Below are positions 8,956 through 18,925 of a stretch of DNA of 64,000 nucleotides, piece after piece. Below the pieces are notes generated by a model. It saw only the letters and a list, made by a program, of their open reading frames with translations. It had not been told where the DNA came from and searched no databases. This DNA is from Maritalea mediterranea (GTDB lineage: Bacteria > Pseudomonadota > Alphaproteobacteria > Rhizobiales > Devosiaceae). The first letter of the stretch is position 1; each line of letters starts with the position of its first letter. The position numbers and the translations under genes were made by a program. The stretch lies in the NCBI RefSeq assembly GCF_021568695.1, contig NZ_JAKGTI010000001.1:124001-188000 (forward strand), read 5' to 3'.

Positions 8956-8982
8956 ATTCACTTGCCCCACGGGCAAGTGAAT
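8956..8982. other. 12-bp perfect hairpin before lnt
   Basis: ATTCACTTGCCC (8956-8967) pairs perfectly with 8971-8982 around a CAC loop. CAGG (8952-8955) and CCTG (8985-8988) can extend the stem after a small internal loop. No T-tract follows, so it is not a clear intrinsic terminator. It separates corC from lnt and could process or attenuate the message. Confidence 0.6.
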
Positions 8983-9038
8983 TGCCTGGTTGATGCCAAA
9001 GCGTTGACTGCCTTTGGGCCAAAAGGGAGGAGTTTGCC

Positions 9039-10658
9039 ATGAGATTAAGCGCCATCGCCGATTGGTGTATCTTGTCCCATGGTTTCAAGCGCTATCTGGC
9101 CCTTTTTAGTCTCGGCGCCCTCGCGGCCCTGGCCCTGCCGCCCTTTAAACTTCTGCCGCTGTTTTTTATCGGCATTGCTGCCTTGGTGTGGTTTCTGGAT
9201 GGGGTTGAGACCCAATCCGGATGGCGCAAATTGTTCGGCCCCGCCTTTTGGACCGGCTGGGCCTTCGGCTTTGGCTATTTTACTGTGGGTTTGCACTGGC
9301 TGGGCGCCGCCTTCTTTGTGGATGGCGATTTGTTTTTATGGGCCTTACCGATCGGCATATTGGGCCTGCCCGCCTTTCTCGCCATTTTCTGGGCGCTCGG
9401 CACCGCCTTCGCCCATATGTTGTGGTCGGACTATGCCCAGCGCATCTTTGCTCTTGCGGCCTTTCTCGCCCTGTTTGAGTTTTTACGCGGCATCGTGCTG
9501 ACCGGCCTGCCTTTCAATGTGCCCGGTTATGTGCTCACCGCCCATCCCTATCTGATGCAAAGTGCCGCCTTTTTTGGCGTGCATGGGCTGAGTTTTGTTG
9601 CGCTTCTGGTCGGCGCCAGCTTTGCGCTTTTGGCGTCTCCTTTGCCGGGAGACCGGGCGAGATTTTTGCCGCTCTTGGCGTTGGCTGCGCTGGCGCTGAT
9701 GGTCGGCTTAGGCGCGTGGCGCTATCATCAACCGGCCTTTGAGGCGCGGCCAGATCTGCGTTTGCGGCTGGTGCAACCCAACATCCCGCAGCAGCAAAAA
9801 TGGGACCCTCAATATCGCGACGCTATTTTCAATTCGCTGTTGAGCCTGTCGCAGGCCCAGATAGACGAGAACGATCCGGGCCTGATTGGCAGCACCCATC
9901 TGATTTGGCCTGAAAGCGCCTTTCCCTTTTATGTGGCCGAGGAACCTGAAGCGCTGGCCCGCATTGCCCGCATGTTGCCCAAAGACACCTTGTTGATCAC
10001 CGGTGCCGCCCGGCGATCCTATGATTTGGGCGGCTTTGCCGATCAAGAAGGCGGTGTGTTTAACTCGATCTTGGCGATCAATGATCAGGGTGAAATCATC
10101 GCCTCATATGATAAGCGCCGTCTTGTGCCGTTCGGGGAATATTTGCCGCTTAAGCCGCTATTGACGCAGTTGGGCCTGCGTAAATTTGTGGCGGCGGCGG
10201 ATAGCTTTGTCAAAGGCACCGAATCGGGTCTGAAATTCGCCCCGCAAAATACCCCCGCCCTTTTGCCGCTGATTTGCTATGAGGTGATTTTTTCCGGCGC
10301 ATTGGGCGACCAGACGCAAGGGGCGCAATGGATCCTGAATTTAACCAATGATGCCTGGTTTCAGGGCACCATTGGCCCGGCGCAACACGCCCATCATGCC
10401 CGCGTGCGGGCGGTGGAGCAGGGACTGCCTTTGGTGCGTGTCGCCAACACCGGTCACACAATTGTGACCGATCCCCTGGGTCGTATTATTACGCAGTTGC
10501 CCCCGGATCAGCCGGCTTCAGCATCAGCACAAATACCTCACCCCCTTGAGAAAACACTTTTTTCGCAATACACTTATCTCTTATTTTTTATTGTTATTGG
10601 CGCAACCATATTTGCCGTTTTATTGCGAAATCGCTGGCGCCGCACATGGGAGAATTAG
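9039..10658 (+). CDS. lnt: Apolipoprotein N-acyltransferase
   Basis: An integral inner-membrane nitrilase-fold enzyme adding the third acyl chain to lipoproteins. It has 539 residues: about seven hydrophobic segments across 15-230, then the periplasmic carbon-nitrogen hydrolase domain with catalytic E292 (WPESAF), K359 (SYDKRRLVPFGEYLP) and C413 (LICYEVIF), then a last transmembrane helix near 515-532. An AGGGAGGAG ribosome site is well placed. A hairpin lies upstream, and a PraR-like regulator gene starts directly after the stop. All three catalytic residues are intact. Confidence 0.95.
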   Translation: MRLSAIADWCILSHGFKRYLALFSLGALAALALPPFKLLPLFFIGIAALVWFLDGVETQSGWRKLFGPAFWTGWAFGFGYFTVGLHWLGAAFFVDGDLFLWALPIGILGLPAFLAIFWALGTAFAHMLWSDYAQRIFALAAFLALFEFLRGIVLTGLPFNVPGYVLTAHPYLMQSAAFFGVHGLSFVALLVGASFALLASPLPGDRARFLPLLALAALALMVGLGAWRYHQPAFEARPDLRLRLVQPNIPQQQKWDPQYRDAIFNSLLSLSQAQIDENDPGLIGSTHLIWPESAFPFYVAEEPEALARIARMLPKDTLLITGAARRSYDLGGFADQEGGVFNSILAINDQGEIIASYDKRRLVPFGEYLPLKPLLTQLGLRKFVAAADSFVKGTESGLKFAPQNTPALLPLICYEVIFSGALGDQTQGAQWILNLTNDAWFQGTIGPAQHAHHARVRAVEQGLPLVRVANTGHTIVTDPLGRIITQLPPDQPASASAQIPHPLEKTLFSQYTYLLFFIVIGATIFAVLLRNRWRRTWEN

Positions 10659-11096
10659 TTGGGACAATCAACAACACCCCGCCAACCACATGCCATTGAT
10701 AGTCAGGTCGGTGCATTTTTGCGCCAACGCCGCAAAGAGCTGGGCATGTCGATGAAAAAGCTCGCCGATGCCGCGGGCATAACCTATCAGCAGATTCAAA
10801 AATATGAGATGGGCACCAATCGCGTGCCCGCCTCTCGCTTGGCCGTGCTCGCCCGCATATTGGGGGTGGAGCCGGGCCGTTTTTACCAGGACCAGACGGC
10901 CGAAGGCTTTGGCGAAGACTGCCAAGAACCATTTACGCATGTCCCGACCGACGAGCGTATCCGCTTGCTCAAGGCTTATGATTTGATCGAAAACCCCCAT
11001 GCTCGGGACACGTTGGTGCAACTGGCGGAGCAAATGGCGCAAAATCGGGAAGGCAACAATGTTTCGCCAATGGTCAAAAGCCGCCGAACATCCTAG
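10659..11096 (+). CDS. XRE-family HTH regulator, PraR-like
   Basis: A 145-residue regulator with one N-terminal XRE helix-turn-helix (residues 14-70; LGMSMKKLADAAGITYQQIQ) and a C-terminal helical tail. In related Hyphomicrobiales a protein of this type lies between lnt and metK and is called PraR, a regulator of attachment, biofilm and quorum-sensing genes. The best start is a TTG immediately after the lnt stop, with GGGAG at 10648-10652 six bases upstream. Co-transcription with lnt is likely. The PraR identity rests on HTH type, length and position. Confidence 0.78.
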   Translation: MGQSTTPRQPHAIDSQVGAFLRQRRKELGMSMKKLADAAGITYQQIQKYEMGTNRVPASRLAVLARILGVEPGRFYQDQTAEGFGEDCQEPFTHVPTDERIRLLKAYDLIENPHARDTLVQLAEQMAQNREGNNVSPMVKSRRTS

Positions 11097-11259
11097 CCGA
11101 GTTTCGTGACATAACGATTTCTTTATATCCTTATTGCATAAGATGCAGCCAACCTTTAAGAAGGTTAACCCAAATGTGGTCGAGCGTGATCGCTTAGGGT
11201 TTGGCAATGGTTTTGCCTTAAGGGTAAAGCACTGAGTTATTAGACGAAAGGTAGTGCGC
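11097..11259 (+). promoter_or_regulatory. Structured leader region upstream of metK
   Basis: The roughly 160-bp gap before metK contains several small stems. AACCTT-TAAG-AAGGTT is at about 11153-11168, AACCC (about 11167) can pair with GGGTT (about 11197), and GGCAA-TGGTT-TTGCC is at about 11202-11216. The AAAGG at 11247-11251 is the likely ribosome site for the GTG at 11260. I could not match it to a SAM-II, SAM/SAH or other known SAM-sensing aptamer by eye, so only a structured leader is claimed. Confidence 0.3.
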
Positions 11260-12429
11260 GTGGCGTCTTCTTCATATCTGTTTACTTCCGAATCAGTCTC
11301 TGAAGGTCATCCAGACAAGATTTGCGACCGCATTTCCGATGCGATCCTGGATGGGTTCTTGAAAGAAGATCCCTATGCCCGCGTCGCGGTGGAGGCCCTG
11401 GCGACCACCAATCGTGTGGTGTTGGCCGGCGAAACCCGCGGCCCCAAAACCATGGATGCGGACCGCATGGAGGCCATTGCCCGCGAATGCATCAAAAATA
11501 TCGGCTATGAGCAGGAAGGCTTCCACTGGCAGAATGCCGAGGTGGATTGCTATGTGCACGAACAATCCCCCGAAATTGCCCAAGGCGTAGATGCCTCAGG
11601 CAACAAGGATGAAGGGGCCGGTGACCAAGGCATTATGTTTGGCTTTGCCACCAATGAAACCAAGGAACTGATGCCTGCCCCGATCCAGTTCGCCCACAAA
11701 ATCTTGCGCTCCCTGGCCGATGCGCGCCACAATGGAGACCTGCCACAATTGCGCCCGGACGCCAAAAGCCAGGTGACCCTGCGCTATGAAAATGGCGCCC
11801 CCATGGGCACCACCTCAATTGTGCTGTCCACCCAGCATGAGCGCGGCTTGACCCAGGACGATGTGAAAAAAATTGTCCGCCCTTATGTGATCGATGCGTT
11901 ACCCGAGGGCTGGATGTGCCCAGAGGACGAGTTTTATGTGAATCCCACAGGTGAATTTGTAATCGGTGGGCCTGATGGCGACGCGGGCCTGACCGGGCGT
12001 AAAATCATTGTGGACACCTATGGCGGCGCGGCCCCCCATGGGGGCGGCGCCTTCTCCGGCAAAGACCCTACCAAGGTGGACCGGTCTGCCGCCTATGCTG
12101 CCCGCTATCTGGCCAAAAATGTGGTCGCCGCAGGGTTGGCCGACAAATGCGTGATCCAATTGTCCTATGCCATTGGCGTCTCCAAGCCCCTGTCGATCTT
12201 TGTCGATCTGTTCGGGACCGGCAAGGTGGACGAGGAAAAGCTGTCCAGCGTCCTGCACAAGGTGATGAACCTGTCGCCGCGCGGTATTCGTGAAACGCTG
12301 GAGCTGAACAAGCCAATCTATGAACGCACCGCGTCTTACGGTCATTTTGGCCGTCAGCCAGAAGCCGATGGCGGTTTTTCTTGGGAGCGGACGGATTTGG
12401 CCGAAAAAATTCTGGCCGAATTGACCTAA
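11260..12429 (+). CDS. metK: S-adenosylmethionine synthetase
   Basis: A cytoplasmic enzyme making SAM from methionine and ATP. It is 389 residues from the GTG at 11260, chosen because AAAGG at 11247-11251 is 8 nt upstream; the earlier GTG at 11254 is only 2 nt from it. It shows the N-terminal [14 protein letters not shown], the ATP-binding [12 protein letters not shown], and the [19 protein letters not shown] loop. The sequence is complete. trmB, a SAM-dependent tRNA methyltransferase, follows 19 bp later and is likely co-transcribed. Confidence 0.97.
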   Translation: MASSSYLFTSESVSEGHPDKICDRISDAILDGFLKEDPYARVAVEALATTNRVVLAGETRGPKTMDADRMEAIARECIKNIGYEQEGFHWQNAEVDCYVHEQSPEIAQGVDASGNKDEGAGDQGIMFGFATNETKELMPAPIQFAHKILRSLADARHNGDLPQLRPDAKSQVTLRYENGAPMGTTSIVLSTQHERGLTQDDVKKIVRPYVIDALPEGWMCPEDEFYVNPTGEFVIGGPDGDAGLTGRKIIVDTYGGAAPHGGGAFSGKDPTKVDRSAAYAARYLAKNVVAAGLADKCVIQLSYAIGVSKPLSIFVDLFGTGKVDEEKLSSVLHKVMNLSPRGIRETLELNKPIYERTASYGHFGRQPEADGGFSWERTDLAEKILAELT

Positions 12430-12448
12430 ACCGGCTAAATCGCCGGGC

Positions 12449-13159
12449 ATGATAGAGAAGAATAAATCCGACTTTGGCTTGGAGGCCGAGCGCCGCGCTT
12501 TTTTCGGTCGCCGCTCGACCCATAAGCTCACACCCACCCAGCAAAAGCTGATGGATGAGCTGATGCCGAACATTGAAATCAGGCTGGAAGAGGCTGCGCT
12601 GGACCCTGCAACCCTTTTTCAAAATGCGCAGGCGCCCCTGATGCTGGAAATCGGCTATGGGGGCGGCGAACATTTGGCGCGGCATGCAAAAGCCAATCCC
12701 GACAAGAACTTTATTGGTTGCGAACCCTTTATCGACGGCGTGGGCAAGATGCTGGCCAAGATCGATGCAGACGGGCTGAACAATGTCCGGCTTTACCGTG
12801 AAGATGCGCTGCACTTGTTGCGCGCGTTGCCCGACCAGTCGATCGCCGGGGCCTATTTGCTTTATCCCGACCCCTGGCCGAAAAAGCGGCATCATAAGCG
12901 CCGCTTTATCAATCCGGTGACCCTTGGCGAATTGTCACGTCTGCTGAAACCGGGGGCCGAGTTTCGTGTTGCCACGGATATTGATGATTATGCCACCTGG
13001 GTGCTGGCCCACATGGTGCGGCGCGATGATTTTGTCTGGCAGCCCCAAAAGGCCAGCGAATGGCGTGACCCATGGACAGATTGGGAACCCACCCGATATG
13101 AAGAGAAGGCACGGCGCGAAGGACGTAGTTCCTATTATTTCAGCTTTTATCGGAAATAG
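12449..13159 (+). CDS. trmB: tRNA (guanine-N7-)-methyltransferase
   Basis: A SAM-dependent enzyme that methylates G46 of tRNAs. It is a 236-residue Rossmann-like methyltransferase with SAM motif I EIGYGGGEHLARHA (about 67-80), the acidic GCEPFIDG segment and the TrmB signature DPWPKKRHHKRRFI. The C-terminal TRYEEKARREGR block is also typical. It lies just behind metK, which supplies its cofactor. Length and motifs are normal. Confidence 0.95.
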   Translation: MIEKNKSDFGLEAERRAFFGRRSTHKLTPTQQKLMDELMPNIEIRLEEAALDPATLFQNAQAPLMLEIGYGGGEHLARHAKANPDKNFIGCEPFIDGVGKMLAKIDADGLNNVRLYREDALHLLRALPDQSIAGAYLLYPDPWPKKRHHKRRFINPVTLGELSRLLKPGAEFRVATDIDDYATWVLAHMVRRDDFVWQPQKASEWRDPWTDWEPTRYEEKARREGRSSYYFSFYRK

Positions 13160-13183
13160 GGCGCGGCGCGGTATGTGTTGCAA

Positions 13184-13206
13184 TATATAACGATTGGCGT
13201 TATATA
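13184..13206. repeat. AT-rich inverted repeat between trmB and rimP
   Basis: TATATAACG (13184-13192) and CGTTATATA (13198-13206) form a perfect 9-bp inverted repeat with a 5-bp spacer. It may be an operator or part of the rimP-nusA operon promoter, since the right arm contains TATATA-type -10 sequence. No regulator is identified. Confidence 0.45.
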
Positions 13207-13233
13207 AAGATCAAAATCACAGTAATTCATGTG

Positions 13234-13264
13234 AGAGTGGGTCCAGCCGGTCCCGCTCTTTTTT
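13234..13264 (+). terminator. Intrinsic terminator or attenuator in the rimP-nusA-infB leader
   Basis: AGAGTGGG (13234-13241) pairs with CCCGCTCT (13252-13259), allowing one G-T pair, and runs straight into a seven-T tract at 13258-13264. The element ends only 13 bp before the rimP ATG. It can therefore act as a leader attenuator of the rimP operon rather than as a simple end for trmB. Confidence 0.65.
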
Positions 13265-13277
13265 AATATAGGGTCCC

Positions 13278-13907
13278 ATGAAACAGCTTTTGGACTTAAA
13301 TGAAAAAGCCTTCGGGCGCGTTGGGCCGCTGGAAGAGCGGATCTGGGCCATTTTGGAGCCGGTGGCTGAAGATATGGGCTATCGGCTGGTGCGGGTGCGC
13401 GTGACCGGCGAAAATGGTTGTACGCTGCAAATCATGGCCGAAAACGCCAATGGCGAGTTCGCCATTGAGGATTGCGAAAAATTCTCTCGTGAGATTTCGC
13501 CGATTTTGGATGTGGAAGAACCCATTGAGCGGGCCTATCATTTGGAAGTGTCGTCCCCCGGTGTGGATCGGCCTTTGGTGCGCCTGTCAGACTTTGAATT
13601 ATGGGCAGGCCACGAAGCCAAAATTGAAATGGCGCAACTGCAAGATGGGCGCAAGAAATTTCGCGGCACCTTGCAAGGGGTAAATGGAGATCAAATATTG
13701 ATCCACATCCCCGACACGCCAAAAGGCGAAGAACCGGTTTGGGCGCTCAACATTGAAGATTTGGCCGAGGCCAAATTGGTGATGACCGATAAATTGCTTG
13801 ATGAAGCGCGTGCCCGTCAGGAAGCGGCAAGTCCGCTGGACAACCCTGAGCTGGAAACAGAAATTGACGAAGCTGACCACGATAAGGATGGGACAGATGA
13901 AGCTTAA
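13278..13907 (+). CDS. rimP: Ribosome maturation factor RimP
   Basis: A 209-residue factor needed for 30S assembly. It shows the N-terminal RimP domain with the motif YHLEVSSPGVDRPL (about 90-103) and a C-terminal SH3-like domain (about 104-170). A 40-residue acidic tail follows, common in alphaproteobacteria. It is the first gene of the rimP-nusA-ylxR-infB-rbfA-truB cluster. A terminator-like hairpin ends 13 bp upstream. The start ATG fits the family N-terminus, with a short extension. Confidence 0.93.
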   Translation: MKQLLDLNEKAFGRVGPLEERIWAILEPVAEDMGYRLVRVRVTGENGCTLQIMAENANGEFAIEDCEKFSREISPILDVEEPIERAYHLEVSSPGVDRPLVRLSDFELWAGHEAKIEMAQLQDGRKKFRGTLQGVNGDQILIHIPDTPKGEEPVWALNIEDLAEAKLVMTDKLLDEARARQEAASPLDNPELETEIDEADHDKDGTDEA

Positions 13908-13934
13908 CTTGATGCCTCTTAAGGAGACCAACTA

Positions 13935-15554
13935 ATGGCTGTCAGTGCAAACAGGCTTGAACTGCTGCAAATTGCCGACGCGGTCGCGCGGGAAAAATCA
14001 ATCGATCGGATGATCGTGATTGAGGCGATGCAGGATGCCATTCAAAAAGCCGCGCGCTCGCGCTATGGTGCCGAGACCGAAGTGAAGGCGGAAATCAACC
14101 CATCAACTGGCGAACTGAAAATGTGGCGCCTGTTGGAAGTGGTGGAAAATGTTGAAGAATATAGCCGCCAGATCAGTCTTGAAGATGCCCGCAACCGCAA
14201 CGCAGCGGCGCAGCTGGGCGACTATGTGACCGAATCCCTGCCGCCAATTGAGTTTGGCCGGATTGCGGCGCAATCTGCCAAGCAGGTGATTGTGCAAAAA
14301 GTGCGCGATGCGGAACGCGAGCGCATGTATGAGGAATATAAGGACCGCATTGGCGAGATCATTAACGGCACTGTGAAACGTGTTGAATATGGCAATGTGA
14401 TCGTTGATTTGGGTCGCGGCGAAGCGATTATCCGTCGTGACGAGCTGATCCCACGCGAAACCTTCCGCTATGGCGATCGCGTACGCGCCTATATTCACGA
14501 TGTGCGCCAAGAGCAGCGCGGCCCGCAAATCTTTTTGTCGCGCACGCATCCGCAGTTCATGGCGAAATTGTTCACGCAAGAAGTGCCAGAAATCTATGAT
14601 GGCGTGATCAATATCCGCTCCATCGCGCGCGATCCCGGCTCACGTGCCAAAATCGCGGTCACATCAAATGATTCTTCCATCGATCCGGTTGGCGCCTGTG
14701 TGGGCATGCGCGGCTCTCGGGTGCAGGCCGTTGTGAACGAGCTGCAGGGCGAGAAAATCGACATCATCCCATGGACCGAAAATATTGCCGATTTGGTGGT
14801 CTCTGCATTGCAGCCTGCTGAAGTGGTGAAAGTGGTGCTCGACGAGCAAGTTGAGCGCGTTGAAGTGGTGGTGCCGGATGAGCAATTGTCTTTGGCCATT
14901 GGCCGCCGCGGCCAAAATGTGCGCCTTGCCTCTCAACTGACCGGCTGGGATATTGATATCCTGACCGAGCAGGAAGAAAGCGAGCGCCGCCAGAAAGAGT
15001 TCACCGAACGGTCCGAATTGTTCATGAATGCCATGAATGTGGATGAAATGGTGGCGCAGTTGCTGGCGTCTGAAGGCTTTGCGTCTTTGGAAGAAGTGGC
15101 TTATGTTGAGCCGATCGAGATTTCTTCCATCGAAGGTTTTGATGAAGAAACCGCAGCTGAAATTCAGGCCCGTGCGGCAGAATTTTTGGAACAGGCTGAA
15201 CGTGACCGCGATGAAAAGCGGGTAGAATTGGGCGTTCAGGACGAGCTTTATGAAATTGACGGGCTCAATGCTGCTATGCTGGTGGCCTTGGGTGAAGATG
15301 GGGTCAAAACCATCGAAGATTTCGCAGGCTACACACCTGACGATCTGGTGGGTTGGAAAGAACGCAAAGACGGCGAAGTCAAATTCTTCGACGGTATTTT
15401 CAAGGATTTCCCCATCAGCCGTGAAGACGCCGAGCAAATGATTATGTCTGCCCGTGTGAAGGCCGGCTGGATCACCCAGGAAGAGCTGGAAGGTGACCAA
15501 GAGCTGATCGACGAGGACGCAGACGCTGAAAGCGCACAAGCGCAAGAGGAGTAA
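13935..15554 (+). CDS. nusA: Transcription termination/antitermination protein NusA
   Basis: Binds RNA polymerase and nascent RNA and controls pausing, termination and antitermination. The 539 residues hold an N-terminal RNAP-binding domain (about 1-130), an S1 domain (GTVKRVEYGNVIVDLGRGEA, about 140-200), two KH domains (IDPVGACVGMRGSRV near 248, and SLAIGRRGQNVRLASQL near 320) and C-terminal helical acidic repeats from about 370. An AAGGAG ribosome site precedes the ATG. It follows rimP by 27 bp. The domain set is complete. Confidence 0.97.
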   Translation: MAVSANRLELLQIADAVAREKSIDRMIVIEAMQDAIQKAARSRYGAETEVKAEINPSTGELKMWRLLEVVENVEEYSRQISLEDARNRNAAAQLGDYVTESLPPIEFGRIAAQSAKQVIVQKVRDAERERMYEEYKDRIGEIINGTVKRVEYGNVIVDLGRGEAIIRRDELIPRETFRYGDRVRAYIHDVRQEQRGPQIFLSRTHPQFMAKLFTQEVPEIYDGVINIRSIARDPGSRAKIAVTSNDSSIDPVGACVGMRGSRVQAVVNELQGEKIDIIPWTENIADLVVSALQPAEVVKVVLDEQVERVEVVVPDEQLSLAIGRRGQNVRLASQLTGWDIDILTEQEESERRQKEFTERSELFMNAMNVDEMVAQLLASEGFASLEEVAYVEPIEISSIEGFDEETAAEIQARAAEFLEQAERDRDEKRVELGVQDELYEIDGLNAAMLVALGEDGVKTIEDFAGYTPDDLVGWKERKDGEVKFFDGIFKDFPISREDAEQMIMSARVKAGWITQEELEGDQELIDEDADAESAQAQEE

Positions 15555-15573
15555 GACACTGGATCAAACCCAA

Positions 15574-16212
15574 ATGCCACAAGGTGAAATGACCACAGGT
15601 CTCGAGGCGGACAAGAGGGCCGATAAGAATTTGCGCACCTGTTGTGTGACCCGCGAATCCTTGCCCAAAGCTGATTTGATCCGGTTTGCCTTGGGCCCCA
15701 ATGGCGAGATTTTACCCGATATTGCTGGAAAAGCAGGCGCACGTGGCGTATGGGTGACGGCAAATGAACAAATATTGGCGCAGGCGGTGGCCAAAAAGGC
15801 TTTTGCCCGCGCCCTAAAGACAAATGTAAATGTGCCGGACAATCTGGTGGAAATCACCAGGGCACATTTGCAAAAAAGATTGTTGGGCGCCTTGGGCCTG
15901 GCCATGAAGGGCGGCCATTTGGTCACCGGCTATGCCAAGGTACGCTCCGCCATCGAAAAGGGCAAAATTGATGCCCTGATTGCCGCCAGCGATGGCAGCA
16001 TGGATGGACGCAAAAAGATGACACAGCTGCTACGTGCTGTAGAGCTGGAAGATGAGGTGCCGCTCATCGATTTTTTAACCGCTGAACAATTGAGTTTGGC
16101 ATTGGGCGGCAAAAATGTGATACATGCAGCGCTGGTAGGCGGCGCGGCGACAAAATCTGCTATGGATCGGGCCCATCAATTGGCGCGATTTTCGGCTGAG
16201 AACACAGGGTGA
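15574..16212 (+). CDS. YlxR (DUF448) RNA-binding protein with a C-terminal L7Ae-like domain
   Basis: A 212-residue protein encoded between nusA and infB. Residues about 19-95 are a DUF448/YlxR domain ([24 protein letters not shown]). Residues about 105-200 resemble the YlxQ/L7Ae fold ([21 protein letters not shown]). In Firmicutes YlxR and YlxQ are separate neighbours; a single fused protein is usual in alphaproteobacteria. RNA or nucleoid binding is expected but the precise role is unknown. Its stop overlaps a GTG start candidate of infB. Confidence 0.85.
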   Translation: MPQGEMTTGLEADKRADKNLRTCCVTRESLPKADLIRFALGPNGEILPDIAGKAGARGVWVTANEQILAQAVAKKAFARALKTNVNVPDNLVEITRAHLQKRLLGALGLAMKGGHLVTGYAKVRSAIEKGKIDALIAASDGSMDGRKKMTQLLRAVELEDEVPLIDFLTAEQLSLALGGKNVIHAALVGGAATKSAMDRAHQLARFSAENTG

Positions 16213-16223
16213 GTGACGGATAT

Positions 16224-18833
16224 ATGAGTGATAAGGACAAAAGATCAGATGCAACACCTGGGGGCGGGGGCAAAAAGACCCTGACGCTGAAAGGTGCGCC
16301 CGGTGGTGGCGCACGGCCAGGTGGCACACGGTCGTCCCGGACCGTCGTGGTGGAAACGCGCAATCGCCGGATTAACCCGCCTGCCGCGGGCGGCAATCGC
16401 GCACGCCCACAGCAAGGGGGACAACCCCAAGGCGAAAAGCGCCCGCAACAGCCCGGGGGCAAAAAGCCGCAACAGTCACAAAATCGTCGGCCGCAGCAAG
16501 AGCGCGGTCCACGGCCACAGCAAGGACTGACCAGTTCTGAAGCCGCCGCACGCGAACGCGCCTTGCGCGAAGCCGCAGCGCGGGCGGAAGAAGAAGCACG
16601 TCAGGCGCAAGAAGCCGCGCGTCGGCGCGCCGAGGAAGATGCCCGTCGCAAAAAAGAGCGGGAAGAAGCCGAACGTTTGCGCGCTGAAGAAGAAGAGCGC
16701 ATGGAAGCCGAGCGGATCGCCCGCGAGGAAGCCAAGACGAAAAAAGAAAAGGCTGAGCCAAAAGCCAAAGCCGCACCAAAGGACGATACCCCTGAGGCGC
16801 CGCCCGCTGACCCGAACCGTAAAGGTGGCGGTAAAAAGCATGAGGCTGGCCGCAGCAAAAGCTTGGTGAATGAGGAAGAGTTGGAGCGCGCCAAACGGGC
16901 GGCCCGGCCACAACCCTCGAAAAAGCCAGCGAGCGATGACCGCCGCAAAACCCGACTGACCGTGACTGCCGCCCTGTCTGGTGACAGCGAACGGGATCGC
17001 GGGCCATCTCTGGCGGCGATGAAGCGTCGGCGCGAGAAGCAAAAAGGTCGCGGACCGAAGCAGGCGAAGGAAAAGATCGCCCGCGAGGTGACCATTCCAG
17101 AGGCCATTACCGTTCAGGAACTGGCCAACCGGATGGCCGAGCGCGCTGTCGATGTGATCAAGCTATTGATGCAGCAAGGCCAAATGGCCACCATCAATGA
17201 TGTGCTTGACGCCGACACGGCTGAGCTGATTGCGACGGAATTGGGCCACACTGTGAAACGAGTGGCTGAATCCGACGTGGAAGAAGGTCTGTTTGACGAT
17301 GATTCCGAGCAAAATCCTGAAGAGCAGGAGCCACGGGCACCGGTTGTGACCATTATGGGTCACGTTGACCATGGTAAAACATCTTTGTTGGATGCGATCC
17401 GTGAAGCCAATGTAGTGTCAGGCGAAGCCGGGGGCATCACCCAGCATATTGGCGCCTATCAGGTGGAGCGTGATGGTCATCACATCACCTTCCTGGATAC
17501 ACCAGGTCACGAAGCCTTTACTGCTATGCGGGCACGCGGGGCGCAAGCCACCGATATTGCCGTGCTGGTGGTGGCCGCAGACGATGGCGTGATGCCGCAA
17601 ACCATCGAATCGATCAAACACGCCAAGGCGGCCGACGTGCCGATTATCGTGGCGATCAACAAGATGGATAAGCCGGAAGCCGACCCGAACCGCGTGCGCA
17701 ACGAATTGTTGCAACACGAAGTGTTTGTGGAAAGCATGGGCGGTGAAATCCTTGATGTCGAAGTGTCTGCGATGAAAAGGCAGAACCTTGAAGGCATTTT
17801 GGACGCGATCATCCTGCAGTCTGAAATTTTGGAATTGAAAGCCAATCCAAAAGGCCGCGCCAAGGGCATTGTGGTGGAAGCTAAGCTCGATAAGGGCCGG
17901 GGTTCAGTGGCCACTGTGCTGGTGCAAAGCGGCGAACTTGCCGTGGGCGATATTGTGGTGGCCGGTGCCCAATGGGCGAAAGTGCGGGCGCTGATCAATG
18001 ATAAGGGCGAGCAGATCAAAAAAGCAGGCCCCTCAACGCCGGTGGAAATTCTTGGCTTTACCGGTGTGCCCGATGCTGGCGATTTGCTGGGTGGCGTGGA
18101 ACACGAAGCCAAAGCGCGGGAAATCACCGAATATCGTCAGCGCAAGCAGCGTGAGAAATCAGCAGCAGGCGGCGTAAGCTCGCTCGAGCAAATGATGAAC
18201 CAGCTCAAAACCGAAGATTTGGCCAAGATTCCATTGGTCATCAAAGGCGATGTGCAAGGTTCTGTGGAAGCGATTAATGGCGCGCTCGACAAGCTGGCCA
18301 CTGATGAAGTGTCTGCTCAAGTGCTGATCGCTGGCGTAGGTGGCATCACCGAATCGGACGTGACCCTGGCGGCGGCGTCCAAAGCCATCGTGATCGGCTT
18401 TAACGTGCGGGCCAACAAGCAGGCCCGCGAAGCTGCGGCCCGCGAAGGCGTGGAAATCCGCTATTACAACATCATCTACGATCTGGTGGACGATGTGAAA
18501 GCGGCCATGTCCGGCCTGTTGTCACCTGAAGTGCGCGAAACCTTTATCGGCAATGCCGAAATCCTTGAGGTGTTCAACATCACCAAGGTGGGTCGTGTGG
18601 CCGGTTGCCGCGTGACCGACGGCATTGTGGAACGGGGTGCCGGTGTGCGCCTGATCCGCGATGATGTGGTGATCCATGAAGGCAAGCTCTCTACCTTGAA
18701 GCGCTTCAAAGATGAAGTGAAAGAGGTGAATGCAGGCCAGGAATGCGGCATGGCATTTGAAAAATATGAAGATATGCGCCCCGGTGACGTGATTGAATGT
18801 TACCGCGTGGAAGAAGTTGAGCGGACGCTCTAA
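16224..18833 (+). CDS. infB: Translation initiation factor IF-2
   Basis: The GTPase that brings fMet-tRNA to the 30S subunit. It has a long charged, Ala/Arg/Glu-rich N-terminal region (to about residue 300) containing a coiled-coil-like segment, then an IF2_N domain (about 295-350), then the G domain with [16 protein letters not shown] and NKMD, and C-terminal beta-barrel domains. Two starts are possible: GTG at 16209, overlapping the ylxR stop, and ATG at 16224, which I prefer because its product MSDKDK resembles homologues. All G motifs are intact. Confidence 0.96.
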   Translation: MSDKDKRSDATPGGGGKKTLTLKGAPGGGARPGGTRSSRTVVVETRNRRINPPAAGGNRARPQQGGQPQGEKRPQQPGGKKPQQSQNRRPQQERGPRPQQGLTSSEAAARERALREAAARAEEEARQAQEAARRRAEEDARRKKEREEAERLRAEEEERMEAERIAREEAKTKKEKAEPKAKAAPKDDTPEAPPADPNRKGGGKKHEAGRSKSLVNEEELERAKRAARPQPSKKPASDDRRKTRLTVTAALSGDSERDRGPSLAAMKRRREKQKGRGPKQAKEKIAREVTIPEAITVQELANRMAERAVDVIKLLMQQGQMATINDVLDADTAELIATELGHTVKRVAESDVEEGLFDDDSEQNPEEQEPRAPVVTIMGHVDHGKTSLLDAIREANVVSGEAGGITQHIGAYQVERDGHHITFLDTPGHEAFTAMRARGAQATDIAVLVVAADDGVMPQTIESIKHAKAADVPIIVAINKMDKPEADPNRVRNELLQHEVFVESMGGEILDVEVSAMKRQNLEGILDAIILQSEILELKANPKGRAKGIVVEAKLDKGRGSVATVLVQSGELAVGDIVVAGAQWAKVRALINDKGEQIKKAGPSTPVEILGFTGVPDAGDLLGGVEHEAKAREITEYRQRKQREKSAAGGVSSLEQMMNQLKTEDLAKIPLVIKGDVQGSVEAINGALDKLATDEVSAQVLIAGVGGITESDVTLAAASKAIVIGFNVRANKQAREAAAREGVEIRYYNIIYDLVDDVKAAMSGLLSPEVRETFIGNAEILEVFNITKVGRVAGCRVTDGIVERGAGVRLIRDDVVIHEGKLSTLKRFKDEVKEVNAGQECGMAFEKYEDMRPGDVIECYRVEEVERTL

Positions 18834-18862
18834 GCCGCTCAATGGCTTGATGAATGTGGAGA

Positions 18863-18882
18863 ATGGCGCCAATGGGCGCCAT
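18863..18882. other. Hairpin between infB and rbfA
   Basis: ATGGCGCC (18863-18870) pairs with GGCGCCAT (18875-18882) around an AATG loop. A short pyrimidine run (CTCTATTT) follows, but no clean T-tract. It may be a weak terminator or a processing stem that separates infB from rbfA. Confidence 0.5.
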
Positions 18883-18925
18883 CTCTATTTGAGCATGATG
18901 CGCAATTTTTAAAAAGGCAAAGATT

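Noticed and set aside
11097-11259. A known SAM riboswitch class upstream of metK
   Set aside because: I could not match conserved core nucleotides of SAM-II or SAM/SAH; only generic stems are present.
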